64,000 bases of DNA, from the NCBI RefSeq assembly GCF_023093535.1, contig NZ_CP095757.1, positions 3,348,001 through 3,412,000 on the forward strand. The letters are read 5' to 3'. The position numbers and the translations under genes were made by a program. Every line of letters starts with the position of its first letter. The stretch's first letter is position 1. The stretch is from Halovivax limisalsi. Lineage in GTDB: Archaea; Halobacteriota; Halobacteria; Halobacteriales; Natrialbaceae. Positions 1 through 11,300 of the stretch are shown here, one piece after another. The notes below the pieces were generated by a model. The model was not told the origin of the DNA, made no database searches, and worked only from the letters and a program-made list of their open reading frames with translations.

Positions 1-1042
1 CGAACTGACGCTGTGGGTCGACGAGTTCGAAACCCTCTCTGCGGGCGAACGACGCCGGCTCCGCGAGCGCCGGCCGGACGACGTCGAGGAGGCGTACGAT
101 TCGCGGGGCGAGCCCGAAGCGTTCTGGGTGCGGTGGGAGGCCGTCGAGGACTTCCTCGATTCGGGGCCGCAGGATCGCCACTACGTCGTCGACCGAACCC
201 AGGGAACCGTTCAGTTCGGCGGTGGCGACACCGGTCGAATCCCGCCGCGTGGCGTCGATAACGTCAAGGTGAGCTATACGACCGGCGGAGGAACCGACGG
301 GAACGTCGACGCCGGCGCCGTCACCGATCTCAAGAGTTCGGTTTCCATGGTCGAGTCGGTGACGAACCCGTTGCCGGCAGACGGTGGCACGGACGTCGAA
401 TCGACCGAAACGCTCGTTCACCGCTCGAGTACGCGATTGAAACATCGCAACCGCGCGGTGACGGCAACCGACTACGAGGCGCTGGCCCAGGCCAGATTTC
501 CGGAACTGGCGCGGGTCTCGTGTCGGCCGGCCGGCGAGTCGGGCCAGCAGGTGACCGTGCTGATCGTTCCGGACAGCGAGCGCGAAAAGCCCGTTCCGCC
601 CCGAGCACTCAAACACCGCGTCCGGGAGACGCTCCTCGAACACGCCCCGGCCGGGTTCGTCGCCGGCGACGAGTCGGCCCTCGTAGTCAGTGGGCCGGGA
701 TACGCACCGCTATCGGTCGATCTCACGGTTCGAGCCGCCGGCGTCCGGAGCGTCTCGGCGTTGAAAAATCGGATCGAATCGAGTCTGGACGACTACCTGC
801 ACCCGATCGCAGGCAATCACGGGGAGGGATGGTCGTTCCAGGCGCTGCCGGACCTGGCGTCGCTCTCGGCCGTCGTCGAGGGACTCGAGGCCGTCGGTTC
901 GATCGTCCACCTCGATGGGACGGTCAGCGTCGGCGAGACGGCGTACGATCTCGCCGAGTCGGATGGACGCCCGTCGCTTCCCGAGGATACGCTGGTCTGT
1001 AGCGCCAGCCACGACATCACTGTTCGGACGGAGGGTGCCTGA
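1..1042 (+). CDS. Baseplate J-like protein of a contractile injection system (5' partial)
   Basis: The reading frame is open from the first base (first full codon at base 2), so the true start lies upstream; 346 residues are visible. It shares with the next gene a block around visible residues 53-80 (DRHYVVDR, then a glycine-rich turn and GRIPP) and a GGGTDGNV turn. These are typical of the gp6/J-like 'putative baseplate assembly protein' family (TIGR02243 type). Such proteins form the wedge of the baseplate at the tip of phage tails and phage-tail-like injection particles. It ends two bases before the next gene, so the two are almost certainly co-transcribed. Family assignment is by motif recognition, and the missing N terminus prevents a length comparison. 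Confidence 0.8.
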   Translation, partial: ELTLWVDEFETLSAGERRRLRERRPDDVEEAYDSRGEPEAFWVRWEAVEDFLDSGPQDRHYVVDRTQGTVQFGGGDTGRIPPRGVDNVKVSYTTGGGTDGNVDAGAVTDLKSSVSMVESVTNPLPADGGTDVESTETLVHRSSTRLKHRNRAVTATDYEALAQARFPELARVSCRPAGESGQQVTVLIVPDSEREKPVPPRALKHRVRETLLEHAPAGFVAGDESALVVSGPGYAPLSVDLTVRAAGVRSVSALKNRIESSLDDYLHPIAGNHGEGWSFQALPDLASLSAVVEGLEAVGSIVHLDGTVSVGETAYDLAESDGRPSLPEDTLVCSASHDITVRTEGA

Positions 1043-1044
1043 CG

Positions 1045-2976
1045 ATGGGGATCGACGTTCCCGACCTCGACGACAGAGCCTACGACGACCTGCTCGAGCG
1101 AGCGCAGAAACTCGTACCGGCGTACTCCGACACCTGGACGGACTTCAACCCGCACGATCCCGGCATCACGATTCTGGAGCTGTTGGCCTGGCTTACCGAG
1201 ACGCACACGTACCAGCTCGATCAGATTACGGACGCTCACCGACGGAAGCATCTCCAGTTACTCGGAAAGCGGCCGCGTCGCTCGCGGCCGGCCGAGGCGA
1301 CGGTGCAGTTTCGTCCGCCGGCATCGGCGGCGGGGACTCGCCTGCCGGCGGGCACCAGACTGGCGGTGACGGACGAGACCGCGACGCGACACCGCTTCGA
1401 GACCGAGCGCGACGTCGTGCTGACCGACGCCGAGATCGAACGGGCGCTCACGGTCGTCGACGGCGAGGTGACGGATCACGGTGACGGGACGGTCCCGTCG
1501 TTTTACCGACCGTTCGGTCGGACGGCCGACCCATCGGCGACGTTCTATCTCGGCTTCGACGGGAATCCGTTCGCCGGCGCCGACGCGCTGACGCTGTCGG
1601 TCAGCTATCACGACGAGAATCTCCCGGAACCCGGTGGGTCGACCGCCGCGGTGCCGCCGTTCGACCCGTCGGTCGATCTCGCGTGGGCCTATCGATCGGC
1701 GGACGGCGACTGGAAATCGCTCTCGGTTCGGGTCGACGACACCGAGGCGTTCTATCGCAGCGGGCTGATCGAACTGTCCCCCGCAGGAACCGATGCGGGG
1801 CTCGACGGGCGATCGGAGCCGGCGGCGATTTCGACCGAGCGGCCCTGGGTTCGCTGTCGCGTTCGGACGGGCGGCTGGGAGGTTCCACCGCAGGTCGCGG
1901 GGATTAGACCGAATGCCGTGACGGTGACGAATACGATCCGGGTCGACGCGGAGCCGTTGCGTCGAATCGAGGCGAGCCAGGAACGCGGGGCGTCACCGGT
2001 GTTGGATGGCCAGCGGTTCGCGTTCGAACACCGGCCCGTGCGGTCGGCGACGATCACGGTCGACGGCATCGAGTACGGCGAAGTACCGGACTTCGACGCC
2101 TCCGGACCGGACGATCGACACTACGTGCTCGACCGGGAGCGAGGCGAGATCACGTTTGGCGACGGGGCGGCGGGGCGGGTGCCGCCGCCGAGCGCGACGG
2201 TACGTGCCGACTACGTGGCCGGTGGTGGCGCCGACGCGAACGTCTCGGGGTCGGCCACCTGGCAACTCGTCGACGACGGGTGTGCGATACCGGGCGCAGC
2301 GTCGGCGGCCTCGATACCGGTTCGATCGCTGGGGCCCGCAACCGGCGGCCGCGACCCCGAACCGATCGACGAGGCGTTTCGGCGGGTCCGTCGGGAGTTA
2401 CGAGAGCCCGCCCGTGCCGTCACCGAGTCCGACTATCGTCGTCTCGTCGCCACCACGCCCGGACTCCGGATCGGGCGGACCGGCGTCTGGGTCGATCGAC
2501 CGGACCCGCTCGTCGTGGTCGTGCCCCACGCGCCGGCGGACGTCCCCACGCCGACGCCGAGCGAGCCGTTTCTGGAGGCCGTCCGGAGCCGGCTGCGAGA
2601 GCGGACGCTCATCACCGACCGGATTCGCGTTCGCGGCCCCGAGTACGCCAGGCTCGAGTGCACCGTCCGGGGGACCGTCAGACCGCAGTACGCAGAGAGC
2701 GGCTACGAAGCCGCCATCGAGGACGCCGTCAGCACGTTCCTTCATCCGTTATACGGCGACGACGGCACGGGCTGGCCGTTCGGCCAGCCGCTGTCGAAAG
2801 CGGCACTCGTCGACGTGATCGAGGGTGTCGACGCCGTCGATCACGTCGACACGCTCTCGATCACCGCACACGGCGCCGGGACCACCGGGGACGGAACGAT
2901 TCGTCTCGACGACACCGCACTGTTCACGCTGGAAGCCGTCGACGTCACGATGGTGCGTGGGAGGGAGTCACGATGA
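1045..2976 (+). CDS. Baseplate assembly protein, gp6/J-like (TIGR02243 type)
   Basis: 643 residues, ATG start 2 nt after the preceding stop. Near the N terminus (about residues 31-52) is the block WTDFNPHDPGITILELLAW, a hallmark of the second class of baseplate-J-like proteins in contractile injection systems (Afp11/Afp12-like). A second conserved block lies around residues 352-385 (DRHYVLDRERGEITFGDG, then GGGADANV) and parallels the upstream gene. The two proteins are therefore paralogous baseplate wedge subunits. The stop overlaps the next start in an ATGA arrangement, which indicates translational coupling. The role is inferred from family and context. No effector or sheath gene is in the window; those would lie upstream. 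Confidence 0.86.
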   Translation: MGIDVPDLDDRAYDDLLERAQKLVPAYSDTWTDFNPHDPGITILELLAWLTETHTYQLDQITDAHRRKHLQLLGKRPRRSRPAEATVQFRPPASAAGTRLPAGTRLAVTDETATRHRFETERDVVLTDAEIERALTVVDGEVTDHGDGTVPSFYRPFGRTADPSATFYLGFDGNPFAGADALTLSVSYHDENLPEPGGSTAAVPPFDPSVDLAWAYRSADGDWKSLSVRVDDTEAFYRSGLIELSPAGTDAGLDGRSEPAAISTERPWVRCRVRTGGWEVPPQVAGIRPNAVTVTNTIRVDAEPLRRIEASQERGASPVLDGQRFAFEHRPVRSATITVDGIEYGEVPDFDASGPDDRHYVLDRERGEITFGDGAAGRVPPPSATVRADYVAGGGADANVSGSATWQLVDDGCAIPGAASAASIPVRSLGPATGGRDPEPIDEAFRRVRRELREPARAVTESDYRRLVATTPGLRIGRTGVWVDRPDPLVVVVPHAPADVPTPTPSEPFLEAVRSRLRERTLITDRIRVRGPEYARLECTVRGTVRPQYAESGYEAAIEDAVSTFLHPLYGDDGTGWPFGQPLSKAALVDVIEGVDAVDHVDTLSITAHGAGTTGDGTIRLDDTALFTLEAVDVTMVRGRESR

Positions 2977-5108
2977 CGGAGTCCTCGATCACGACCAGGA
3001 GTGCGCGCGACTGGAGCGACTGGGGTCTCGAGAATGCGGTCGTCAGCGACGGCGGCATCGCCATCGCCCGAACGACGCGGGTTGCGACCCGATCGATCGC
3101 GACGGGGTGTCACGACGTCGCGATCACCCGGAACGGGGACGTGGCCTACGTCACCGGGACGGGCCGGGTCGTCGTCACGGACCAGGATGGCGAGACAGAC
3201 CGGACCGTCGGCCCCGCGAACGGCGACGGCGAGGCCCGCGCGATCGACGCGGCGGCGGGCGAACTCGCGATAGCGGAGACGACGGGTACCGTCCACAGGA
3301 TCCGTCCCCGGACAGAGCGGACGATCGACCGGACGGAGACCGGGCTCGACCCGATTTCGCGAATCGGCACGACGCGAACGCGGACGCTCGTCCGCACCGA
3401 CGAGGGCGTGCGGACGCTCGACGCCGGTACATCCGGGTCCCCGGCCGGCGGGCAGCCACGCGACGTCGCCGGCGACGGAGACCGCGCGATGGTTCTCGAA
3501 CGCCACGACGACGGCGCCTACGTTCGGGCGCTCTCGGGCGGGGTGGGCGGCGGCGAGGAGCGCCTCGCCGGCCCACTCCGCTTCGAGGGGGAACCGATCG
3601 ATCCGACGGCCATCGCCACCGTCGACGATCGACTCTTCCTCGGGACGAGCCTGCCCGAGGGTGGCCACGCCGTTCTCGAATTCGACGCCGCGGCAGCCTC
3701 GCTGCGGCCGTTCACCAGGGTTGATGGGCCGGTTCGGGCGATCGCGGCGGGGACGAACGCGGAGGACCGAACGGTCGTCGCGGCCATTACCGAACCGGAC
3801 GGGGAGTGCATCCTCGCGGTCGAACACGGTCAGGCGAGGCGCCACCCCCGAACGGACGACCATCGGGCGCTCGCCCTGCATCGGTACGACTCCGGGGCCG
3901 AGACGCTCGAGTGGCACCGGATCGCGATCCAGGTCGCTCGCTCCTCGATCGACACCGACGTCTCGCTGCGCTACTACGCGAGCGATTCACCCACGCTGTT
4001 CTCGCTGGCGGCCGAGGCTCAGGAAGCCGAAACAGCAGCAGGGGGAGCCGAGACCGGCCAGTCGTTCGTCTGGGTGGAGTCGACCGCCGACACCGTTGCC
4101 GCGGACGTCTCGCCGGACCTACGAGAAGCACTCGTCGCGGCCGGATTCGAGAGTCTGTGGGAACTGGTGACGACCGATCCTGAGACGCTCGTCGCCGAGA
4201 CGTCGCTCTCACGTTCGCGGCTCCGTACCGCCAGAACGGCCGCCATGGACGCGATCGAGACGGAGATCGAGGCCAACTGGACGACGGCGCGTCTCGACGA
4301 CGCCGACGCCCTGCTCGAAGGCGCGACCGGGCGCTACCTGTTCGTCGCGCTCGAACTCACCGGGACGGCTGCGGCGACGCCGCACGTCGAGTCGCTGACC
4401 GCGTTCTGTCCACGAACGTCGTATCTGCGCTACCTGCCGGATCTGTATCAACGCGACGAGGCGTCGGCCGCCTTCCTCGAACGGTTCCTGTCGGTCTTCG
4501 AGACCTCGTTTTCCGATATCGAACGCGAACTCGACGAATTCACACGGTACCTCGATCCGGCGGGGACGCCGACGGACGCCCTCGCCTGGCTCGAGTCGTG
4601 GCTGGCCGCCGACGAGTATCGCGACTGGCCGGCACCCGCTCGCCGCGCGTACCTCGCTCGCGCGCCGGAACGCTATCGCCGACGGGGGACGCGACGGGGC
4701 CTGCGCGAGACGATCGAGCTCTACTTGCACCACGCCGCCGGTTCCAGCGACTCGTGGGACGACGACCCCGATACCGACCATCGACTGTTCTTCCTCGAAC
4801 CGAGCGACCTCGACGGAATCCCCGACGGGCCGACCGCATCGAGTTATCGATCGCTGGTGCCGACGGATCACTCGTTCGTCGTCTTCGGCGGCCCGTTCGA
4901 CGACCCGCGCCACGAGCGAGCGGTCGAGCACATCGTCGAGACGGAAACGCCCGCACACGTCGACGCCACGGTCCTGGCGCTATCGGACGACCTCGTCCTG
5001 GGCCCGACGAGTTTTCTCGGTCGAAACACGACGCTCGGCGCCGAATCGTTCGGCCTGGGTGAGGCTCGACTCGGTCGCGAGACGTACCTCGGCGAGAACG
5101 CAGACTGA
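2973..5108 (+). CDS. Tail-protein-I-like baseplate protein with large N-terminal domain
   Basis: 711 residues from the ATG at 2973, which overlaps the preceding stop. An open frame extends upstream but is antisense-like overlap with the real preceding gene. Residues ~480-580 match the phage tail protein family TIGR02242 (P2 gpI-like): YLRYLPDLYQRDE, a hydrophobic helix, then YRRRGTRRGLRETIELY. This family joins the baseplate to fibres or the outer wedge. The N-terminal ~480 residues are acidic, with many short repeated beta-rich stretches (GTGRVVV, GTVHRI, GEVAxx-like), and may form a propeller-like domain; that is inference. It is the last gene of the rightward operon and converges on the CDC48-like gene, leaving only 5 bp between stops. 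Confidence 0.82.
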   Translation: MTESSITTRSARDWSDWGLENAVVSDGGIAIARTTRVATRSIATGCHDVAITRNGDVAYVTGTGRVVVTDQDGETDRTVGPANGDGEARAIDAAAGELAIAETTGTVHRIRPRTERTIDRTETGLDPISRIGTTRTRTLVRTDEGVRTLDAGTSGSPAGGQPRDVAGDGDRAMVLERHDDGAYVRALSGGVGGGEERLAGPLRFEGEPIDPTAIATVDDRLFLGTSLPEGGHAVLEFDAAAASLRPFTRVDGPVRAIAAGTNAEDRTVVAAITEPDGECILAVEHGQARRHPRTDDHRALALHRYDSGAETLEWHRIAIQVARSSIDTDVSLRYYASDSPTLFSLAAEAQEAETAAGGAETGQSFVWVESTADTVAADVSPDLREALVAAGFESLWELVTTDPETLVAETSLSRSRLRTARTAAMDAIETEIEANWTTARLDDADALLEGATGRYLFVALELTGTAAATPHVESLTAFCPRTSYLRYLPDLYQRDEASAAFLERFLSVFETSFSDIERELDEFTRYLDPAGTPTDALAWLESWLAADEYRDWPAPARRAYLARAPERYRRRGTRRGLRETIELYLHHAAGSSDSWDDDPDTDHRLFFLEPSDLDGIPDGPTASSYRSLVPTDHSFVVFGGPFDDPRHERAVEHIVETETPAHVDATVLALSDDLVLGPTSFLGRNTTLGAESFGLGEARLGRETYLGENAD

Positions 5109-5113
5109 GCCGG

Positions 5114-7384
5114 TCAGCGGTCGTCTGCGTCGAGTTCCGGGCGACCGAACGATCGTTCGACGTCGGCGTAGTGGGCGCGCGTCGCCTCGTCGACGCTCGG
5201 CGTCACGACGTCGAGTGCGTGGGCGAAGTCCGCCGCCGTCACTTCGACGGCGTCGCGCGTCGAGTCGTCAGCGTCCGCCGCGATGGCTGCGCGCGCGGCC
5301 GCCATCGACGCCTCCCGACAGAGCGCTTCGAGATCGGCACCGACGAAGCCGTCGGTTTCGGCGGCGAGGTGGTCGACGTCGACGTCGTCGGCCAGCGGTC
5401 GCTTCTCGGCGTGAACGCGCAGAATCTCCCGTCGAGCGGGTTCGTCCGGCACGGGAACGTGGACGTGCGTGTCGAGTCGGCCGGGGCGCAAGAGCGCCGA
5501 GTCGATGCGATCCGGGCGGTTGCTCGTCGCGATGACGACGACGTCTTCGAGCGTCTCCATCCCGTCGAGTTCCGTCAGGAGCTGTGAGACGACGCGCTCG
5601 CTCACGCCGGCACTCGCGCCGGCGCTCCCGCGCTCGCTGGCGATCGCGTCGATCTCGTCGAAGAAGACGACGGCCGGCGCGTTCGCCCGCGCCTTGTCGA
5701 ATACCTCGCGGACGCCCTTCTCGCTCTCGCCGACGTACTTGTTCAACAGCTCCGGGCCCTTCACGGAGATGAAGTTCGACTGGGATTCGTGTGCGATGGC
5801 CTTCGCCAGCAGCGTCTTGCCGGTCCCGGGCGGCCCGTACAGGAGGACGCCGGTCGAGTCGTCGAGAGCGAGTGTCTCGAAGACGTCCGGGTGTTCGAGG
5901 GGCCACTGGATCGCCTCCTGCAACAGTCGCTTGGTCTCCGTGAGGCCGCCGACCTGCTCCCAGGAGACGGAGGGCACTTCGACGAAGACCTCGCGTAACG
6001 CGGAGGGCTGGACCTCGCCGATCGCCGCGTCGAGATCCGAGGCCGTGACCCGCAGCGACTCGAGCGTCTCGGCGTCGATCTCGTCGCGTTCGAGGTCGAT
6101 CTCCGGTCTGATCCGGGCCAGGGCGTTCATCGCACCCTCCTTGGCCACCTGCTCGAGATCCGCCCCGACGAAGCCGTGCGTGCGCTCGGCGTAGCGCTCG
6201 AGGTCGACGTCCGACGCGAGCGGCATGGCGCGAGTGTGAACCTGCAGGACTTCGAGCCGACCCGCAGCGTCGGGCACGCCGACTTCGATCTCGCGGTCGA
6301 ATCGCCCACCGCGACGCAGCGCCGGGTCGATGGCGTCGACGCGATTCGTCGCCGCGATGACGACGACGTCGCCGCGACCCTCGAGCCCGTCGAGTAGCGA
6401 CAACAGCTGGGCGACCACGCGTCGCTCGACGTCGCCCGCGGTCTCGTCGCGCTGTGGGGCGATCGAGTCGATCTCGTCGATGAAGACCACCGCCGGCGCC
6501 TCGTCCTCGGCCTCCTCGAACACCTCGCGCAGTTGCTCTTCGGACTCGCCGTAGTACTTCGACATGATCTCCGGCCCGGAGATATCGGTGAAGTAGGCGT
6601 CGATCTCGTTGGCGACCGCCTTCGCGATCAGGGTCTTGCCGGTCCCCGGCGGCCCGTGGAGTAACACGCCTTTCGGCGGCTCGATCCCCAGTTGCTGGAA
6701 GAGTTCCGGATGGCGCATCGGCAACTCGATCATCTCGCGGACCTGCTCGAGTTCCTCGTCGAGGCCGCCGATGTCCTCGTAGACGATCTCCGGCTGCCGA
6801 TCGGCTGCCTGCGCCTCCGGCTCCGCTGCCGGTTCGCCGTCCGACGACGGCGACGCACTCACCGTCGCGGCCGCCTCCGCCGCGAGGCAGATCTGGGTCC
6901 CATCAGTCACGACGACCGGTCCACCCGGCTCCGTTCGCTCGATCCGAAACGGCAGGCGCTGGGCCGTACTCGACGAGCCCGGGCCGACGCCGAGCGAGAT
7001 CTTCACGCGCTGATCCGATCGGACCGCGCGACCGCGTAGCTTTCGGTGAACGATCGGCGTCACGTCGCCGCGGATCCGCAGGGAGTCCGGCAGTGCGATC
7101 ACGACCTCCTGTGCCGGACTCGCATCGACTGCCTCGACGGTAACCCGATCGTCGACGGCCACGCCGACCGCCGAGCGCATCTCCCCGTCGATACGGATGA
7201 GTCCGCCCCGTCCGTTGTCTTCCGGATAGCCCGGCCAGACGCGCGCGAGCGCGGGTCCGTCCTCGCCCTCGATGCGTACGTGATCACCGTTTTCGATCCC
7301 CAGCGCCTCCTTCGCCGCCCGATCGATCGCCGCGAGGCCACGACCGGCATCCTTCTGTTTGAGCGGCTTGACTCGACATTTCAT
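5114..7384 (-). CDS. CDC48-type AAA+ ATPase
   Basis: Two-ring AAA+ ATPase that unfolds or remodels protein complexes using ATP. I place the start at 7384 (756 aa), because the protein then begins [16 protein letters not shown], the usual start of haloarchaeal CDC48 N domains. In-frame ATGs at 7417 and a GTG at 7468 are possible alternatives. An N-terminal double-psi barrel region (~1-190) is followed by D1 (Walker [10 protein letters not shown] ~243, Walker B VVFIDEID ~300) and D2 (Walker [10 protein letters not shown] ~520, Walker B VVFFDEID ~573). Both rings look catalytically complete. It sits between two genes of the injection-system locus, in opposite orientation. A dedicated AAA ATPase is a standard part of such loci (Afp15-like), so a role in particle assembly is plausible, but a general housekeeping paralogue cannot be excluded. 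Confidence 0.9.
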   Translation of the reverse strand: MKCRVKPLKQKDAGRGLAAIDRAAKEALGIENGDHVRIEGEDGPALARVWPGYPEDNGRGGLIRIDGEMRSAVGVAVDDRVTVEAVDASPAQEVVIALPDSLRIRGDVTPIVHRKLRGRAVRSDQRVKISLGVGPGSSSTAQRLPFRIERTEPGGPVVVTDGTQICLAAEAAATVSASPSSDGEPAAEPEAQAADRQPEIVYEDIGGLDEELEQVREMIELPMRHPELFQQLGIEPPKGVLLHGPPGTGKTLIAKAVANEIDAYFTDISGPEIMSKYYGESEEQLREVFEEAEDEAPAVVFIDEIDSIAPQRDETAGDVERRVVAQLLSLLDGLEGRGDVVVIAATNRVDAIDPALRRGGRFDREIEVGVPDAAGRLEVLQVHTRAMPLASDVDLERYAERTHGFVGADLEQVAKEGAMNALARIRPEIDLERDEIDAETLESLRVTASDLDAAIGEVQPSALREVFVEVPSVSWEQVGGLTETKRLLQEAIQWPLEHPDVFETLALDDSTGVLLYGPPGTGKTLLAKAIAHESQSNFISVKGPELLNKYVGESEKGVREVFDKARANAPAVVFFDEIDAIASERGSAGASAGVSERVVSQLLTELDGMETLEDVVVIATSNRPDRIDSALLRPGRLDTHVHVPVPDEPARREILRVHAEKRPLADDVDVDHLAAETDGFVGADLEALCREASMAAARAAIAADADDSTRDAVEVTAADFAHALDVVTPSVDEATRAHYADVERSFGRPELDADDR

Positions 7385-7515
7385 TCGTACATGTTCTACG
7401 TAAATCTCATTGCTCATGAACGATCCGACTTCCGACGCGACGATCCCGTTCGGGTCACCGGATCGCAAAATCGCGATGTTTATTACTTCACAAAGATAGG
7501 TATGTACAACGCAAT

Positions 7516-8757
7516 ATGCGCGGAAACGGATGGGATCCCGCCGGCGGTGACGTCGACCTCTCGCAGTTCGTCAAGAATCGATTCTTCGAAGGCAAACTGA
7601 TGACGCCGCAGGTGATGCAAAACGAGCGGCGCTACCTCACCGATCGCCAGCACACGCTGATGCGGTACCTCTTCGGATCGGGGATCGTCCGCGGGCTGGG
7701 CGTCGACCCACCGGTCGAGACCGACGACGGACTGGAGGTCACCGTCGAACCCGGACTCGCCCTCGACGGCCGCGGCCGACCGATCGTCGTCGATCAGCCG
7801 ACGTCGACTTCGGTGCCGGCCGTCGACGGTGACGAACTCTACCTCTTTCTCGAGTACGACGAGACGGCGGTCGAGCCGGTTCCCGTCCCCGAAACCAACG
7901 GCGACGGCGGCTCCGTACCGAACCGGGTCGTCGAACGATTCGAGGTCACCCATCGAGAGTCTCCGCCGTCGGAGCCAGCGGTCGTGCCGGCGGGAGACCT
8001 CACCGCGGCGATCGAGGAGGGCGCCGATCCGCAGTCGATCTGTCAGACCATCCTGACGCAGTATCACGAGCACCACCGACAGGACGTTGGTGACGATGGC
8101 GATCCGGCCGTCTACCTGGGTGGATTCCAGCGAACAGGGTCGAGCGGCTGGTCCCCCCAGCCGGACGCACCCTCGCCAAAGTACGTCTACGACCTGCCGA
8201 TGCTGTTCGGCCTGCTCGGATCGCACCTGACCGATACCGACAATCCACACCGGACGCCGGTTACCGAACCCATCGACTCACCCCCGGACGACATCGAGGC
8301 GCTGAACGAGCGGCTGGCCGACCTCGAGGCGACGGTCGAAGCACAGGCGGACGATCGGGCGACGATCGTCCAGTACACGCTCCGAAAGACGATCAACGAC
8401 CGGCGTCGCTTCTTCAACGCGCTGAGCGATCGACTCGAACCCCTCAGCGGCGAGGCGAGTCGGCTCGCGCGCGAAGTTGCACAGGCTGCAACCGACGACA
8501 TCCTCGAAGACGGAGCGGCCGAAGCCGCCTACCGCGACCAGCTCGACGACGTGCTCGAACGTGCGATCGAGATCGGCGACGAGCTGGATGGCATCGCGAC
8601 CGAAGGATCGCTCGAGCGGTACCTGCAATCGGTCTCGACGCTCCAGGCCGCCCTGGAAGACGAGGCGCGGTTGATCGACACCGTCGACGCCGACGACAGT
8701 CTCAGCGAGGCGGCCGATTCGATCGAACCGCTCGTCGACGTCGTGCCGGATCGGTGA
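7516..8757 (+). CDS. Injection-system-associated conserved protein
   Basis: 413 residues, ATG at 7516, divergent from the CDC48-like gene with a 131 bp AT-rich intergenic region. The N terminus (about residues 19-40, [17 protein letters not shown]) and the following [10 protein letters not shown] and [15 protein letters not shown] segments match a pattern I know from hypothetical proteins of extracellular contractile injection loci (FF-G-KLLT, then GLALD-GREI). The first ~200 residues are predicted beta-rich. The last ~170 are strongly helical (repeated L/A heptad-like spacing, ending [13 protein letters not shown]) and could be a coiled coil. Function is not known. Its position supports membership in the particle gene set. 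Confidence 0.62.
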   Translation: MRGNGWDPAGGDVDLSQFVKNRFFEGKLMTPQVMQNERRYLTDRQHTLMRYLFGSGIVRGLGVDPPVETDDGLEVTVEPGLALDGRGRPIVVDQPTSTSVPAVDGDELYLFLEYDETAVEPVPVPETNGDGGSVPNRVVERFEVTHRESPPSEPAVVPAGDLTAAIEEGADPQSICQTILTQYHEHHRQDVGDDGDPAVYLGGFQRTGSSGWSPQPDAPSPKYVYDLPMLFGLLGSHLTDTDNPHRTPVTEPIDSPPDDIEALNERLADLEATVEAQADDRATIVQYTLRKTINDRRRFFNALSDRLEPLSGEASRLAREVAQAATDDILEDGAAEAAYRDQLDDVLERAIEIGDELDGIATEGSLERYLQSVSTLQAALEDEARLIDTVDADDSLSEAADSIEPLVDVVPDR

Positions 8758-8935
8758 GGACGGCAGGAGTGACGGCGACGGACGAACGCGACGCGGGACG
8801 GATCGGGATCGAAGACGACCGCGGCCATCCCCTCGGTCCCTCGCGAGCAGGGACAGTGCTGGCTCCGTGCCGATCCGTAGCGATCGAACTCCGCGCCGGC
8901 GTTTCCGATCGGCCAGACATCGGGCGATCGGAGCG
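8758..8935. other. Intergenic, no gene seen
   Basis: 178 bp between the injection-system protein and the convergent uracil-DNA glycosylase gene. GC-rich, with no convincing open frame or long hairpin. Confidence 0.5.
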
Positions 8936-9568
8936 TCACGCGAGTGACAGCGCGGTCCGGAGGTCGGACTCGACGGCGTCGACCTTGCTCCGATCGTACA
9001 GTGCGGCCGCCGGGTGAAACGCGGGCACGACCTTCCGTCTCTCACGCGTTCGCGATCCATTCGCACGCTCCTGCGATTCCTCGTCGCTCGCTGAATCGGT
9101 AGAGCGCGCAATCTCGCGGTCGAACTCCCGGCCGTGCAGGTCGGTGATCGTCTCGTCCGTATCGAGGAGTTCGTCCGTCGCGAAGCTCCCCAGGGGAACG
9201 AGAACGGCCGGATCGACGCGCTCGATCTCGGCCTCGAGCACCGGCCGCCAGGCCTCGATCTCCGCGACGCGGGGGTCGCGGTTCTCCGGCGGCCGGGCCT
9301 TGACGAGGTTGGTGATGTAGAGGTCGCGTCGGTCGTGTCCGAGCGATTCGAGCGCCCGATCGAGTTGCGACCCCGCCCGCCCGACGAAGGGTTCTCCCCG
9401 TGCAACTTCCTGCTTCCCCGGGGCCTCGCCGACGAGCATCACGTCGGCCGAGAGCGGGCCGACGCCGGGGACGAATCGCTCGGGGTCCATCTGCTCGGCC
9501 GGAACGGTCGCGAGCGCGTCGGCGAATTCCGCCTCGAACGACCAGTCGGTTGTCGGTGTGTCGGTCAT
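8936..9568 (-). CDS. Uracil-DNA glycosylase superfamily protein lacking the Fe-S cysteines
   Basis: 210 residues, ATG at 9568. Motif 1 (GEAPGKQEVARGEPFVGRAG, ~residues 47-66), the ITNLVKARPPENR block and the C-terminal HPAAALY motif (~189) place it in the family 4/5-like uracil-DNA glycosylases, which remove uracil (deaminated cytosine) from DNA. Canonical family 4 enzymes carry four cysteines binding a 4Fe-4S cluster. This protein contains no cysteine at all, so it cannot bind that cluster. A charged, low-complexity insert (~residues 155-180, serine/glutamate/arginine rich) precedes the last motif. Likely a cluster-free haloarchaeal variant; activity is inferred, not shown. Confidence 0.78.
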   Translation of the reverse strand: MTDTPTTDWSFEAEFADALATVPAEQMDPERFVPGVGPLSADVMLVGEAPGKQEVARGEPFVGRAGSQLDRALESLGHDRRDLYITNLVKARPPENRDPRVAEIEAWRPVLEAEIERVDPAVLVPLGSFATDELLDTDETITDLHGREFDREIARSTDSASDEESQERANGSRTRERRKVVPAFHPAAALYDRSKVDAVESDLRTALSLA

Positions 9569-9641
9569 CGCGCCGACCTACACCGCTCTCGATAACCTTC
9601 GTTTGGGGCCCTCGGCGTGAGTGTCCGCCCCGTTGACATCC

Positions 9642-9663
9642 TCCTCGCGCTAAAGCGCGAGGA
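9642..9663 (-). repeat. Right-end hairpin of the IS element
   Basis: Perfect 9-bp stem (TCCTCGCGC / GCGCGAGGA) with a 4-nt TAAA loop, just inside the right boundary. In IS605 elements this structure is recognised by the Y1 transposase, and its transcript forms the 3' part of the TnpB guide RNA. Confidence 0.8.
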
Positions 9664-9667
9664 TTCC

Positions 9668-10985
<1,318 letters not shown>

Positions 10986-10993
10986 TCATCCCG

Positions 10994-11025
<32 letters not shown>

Positions 11026-11300
11026 CGTAACGTGAGGACGGCTGTTGCGTTCGGTTCGAGAACGGCGACGGCTCACGGTCGCGCATTCGGACGCGCCTTC
11101 AACCGTCGACGTTCCGAAACCGGCATCGTCGCGACCCTGGCCGCGGAGGCCTCACGAACGCCCGCGTCGGCGTCGGGCCCGGATCGACGTCGCTTCCCCT
11201 GCGGAGACCGTCCTCGCGCCGAGGCGGTCGAGCCAAGGTTCAACCGGCTTCGCGGTGTAGCACCCCCGCGCGGCGCGCTCGAGCGCCGTCGGTCCCACCC

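Noticed and set aside
2280-2972. Long open frame preceding the tail-protein-I-like gene
   Set aside because: Overlaps a well-supported baseplate gene in another frame and translates to arginine-rich shadow sequence; the real start is the ATG at 2973.
3001-4200. Many arginine-rich long frames on both strands in the first 13 kb
   Set aside because: High-GC shadow frames opposite or beside well-supported genes; basic composition is unlike real haloarchaeal proteins.
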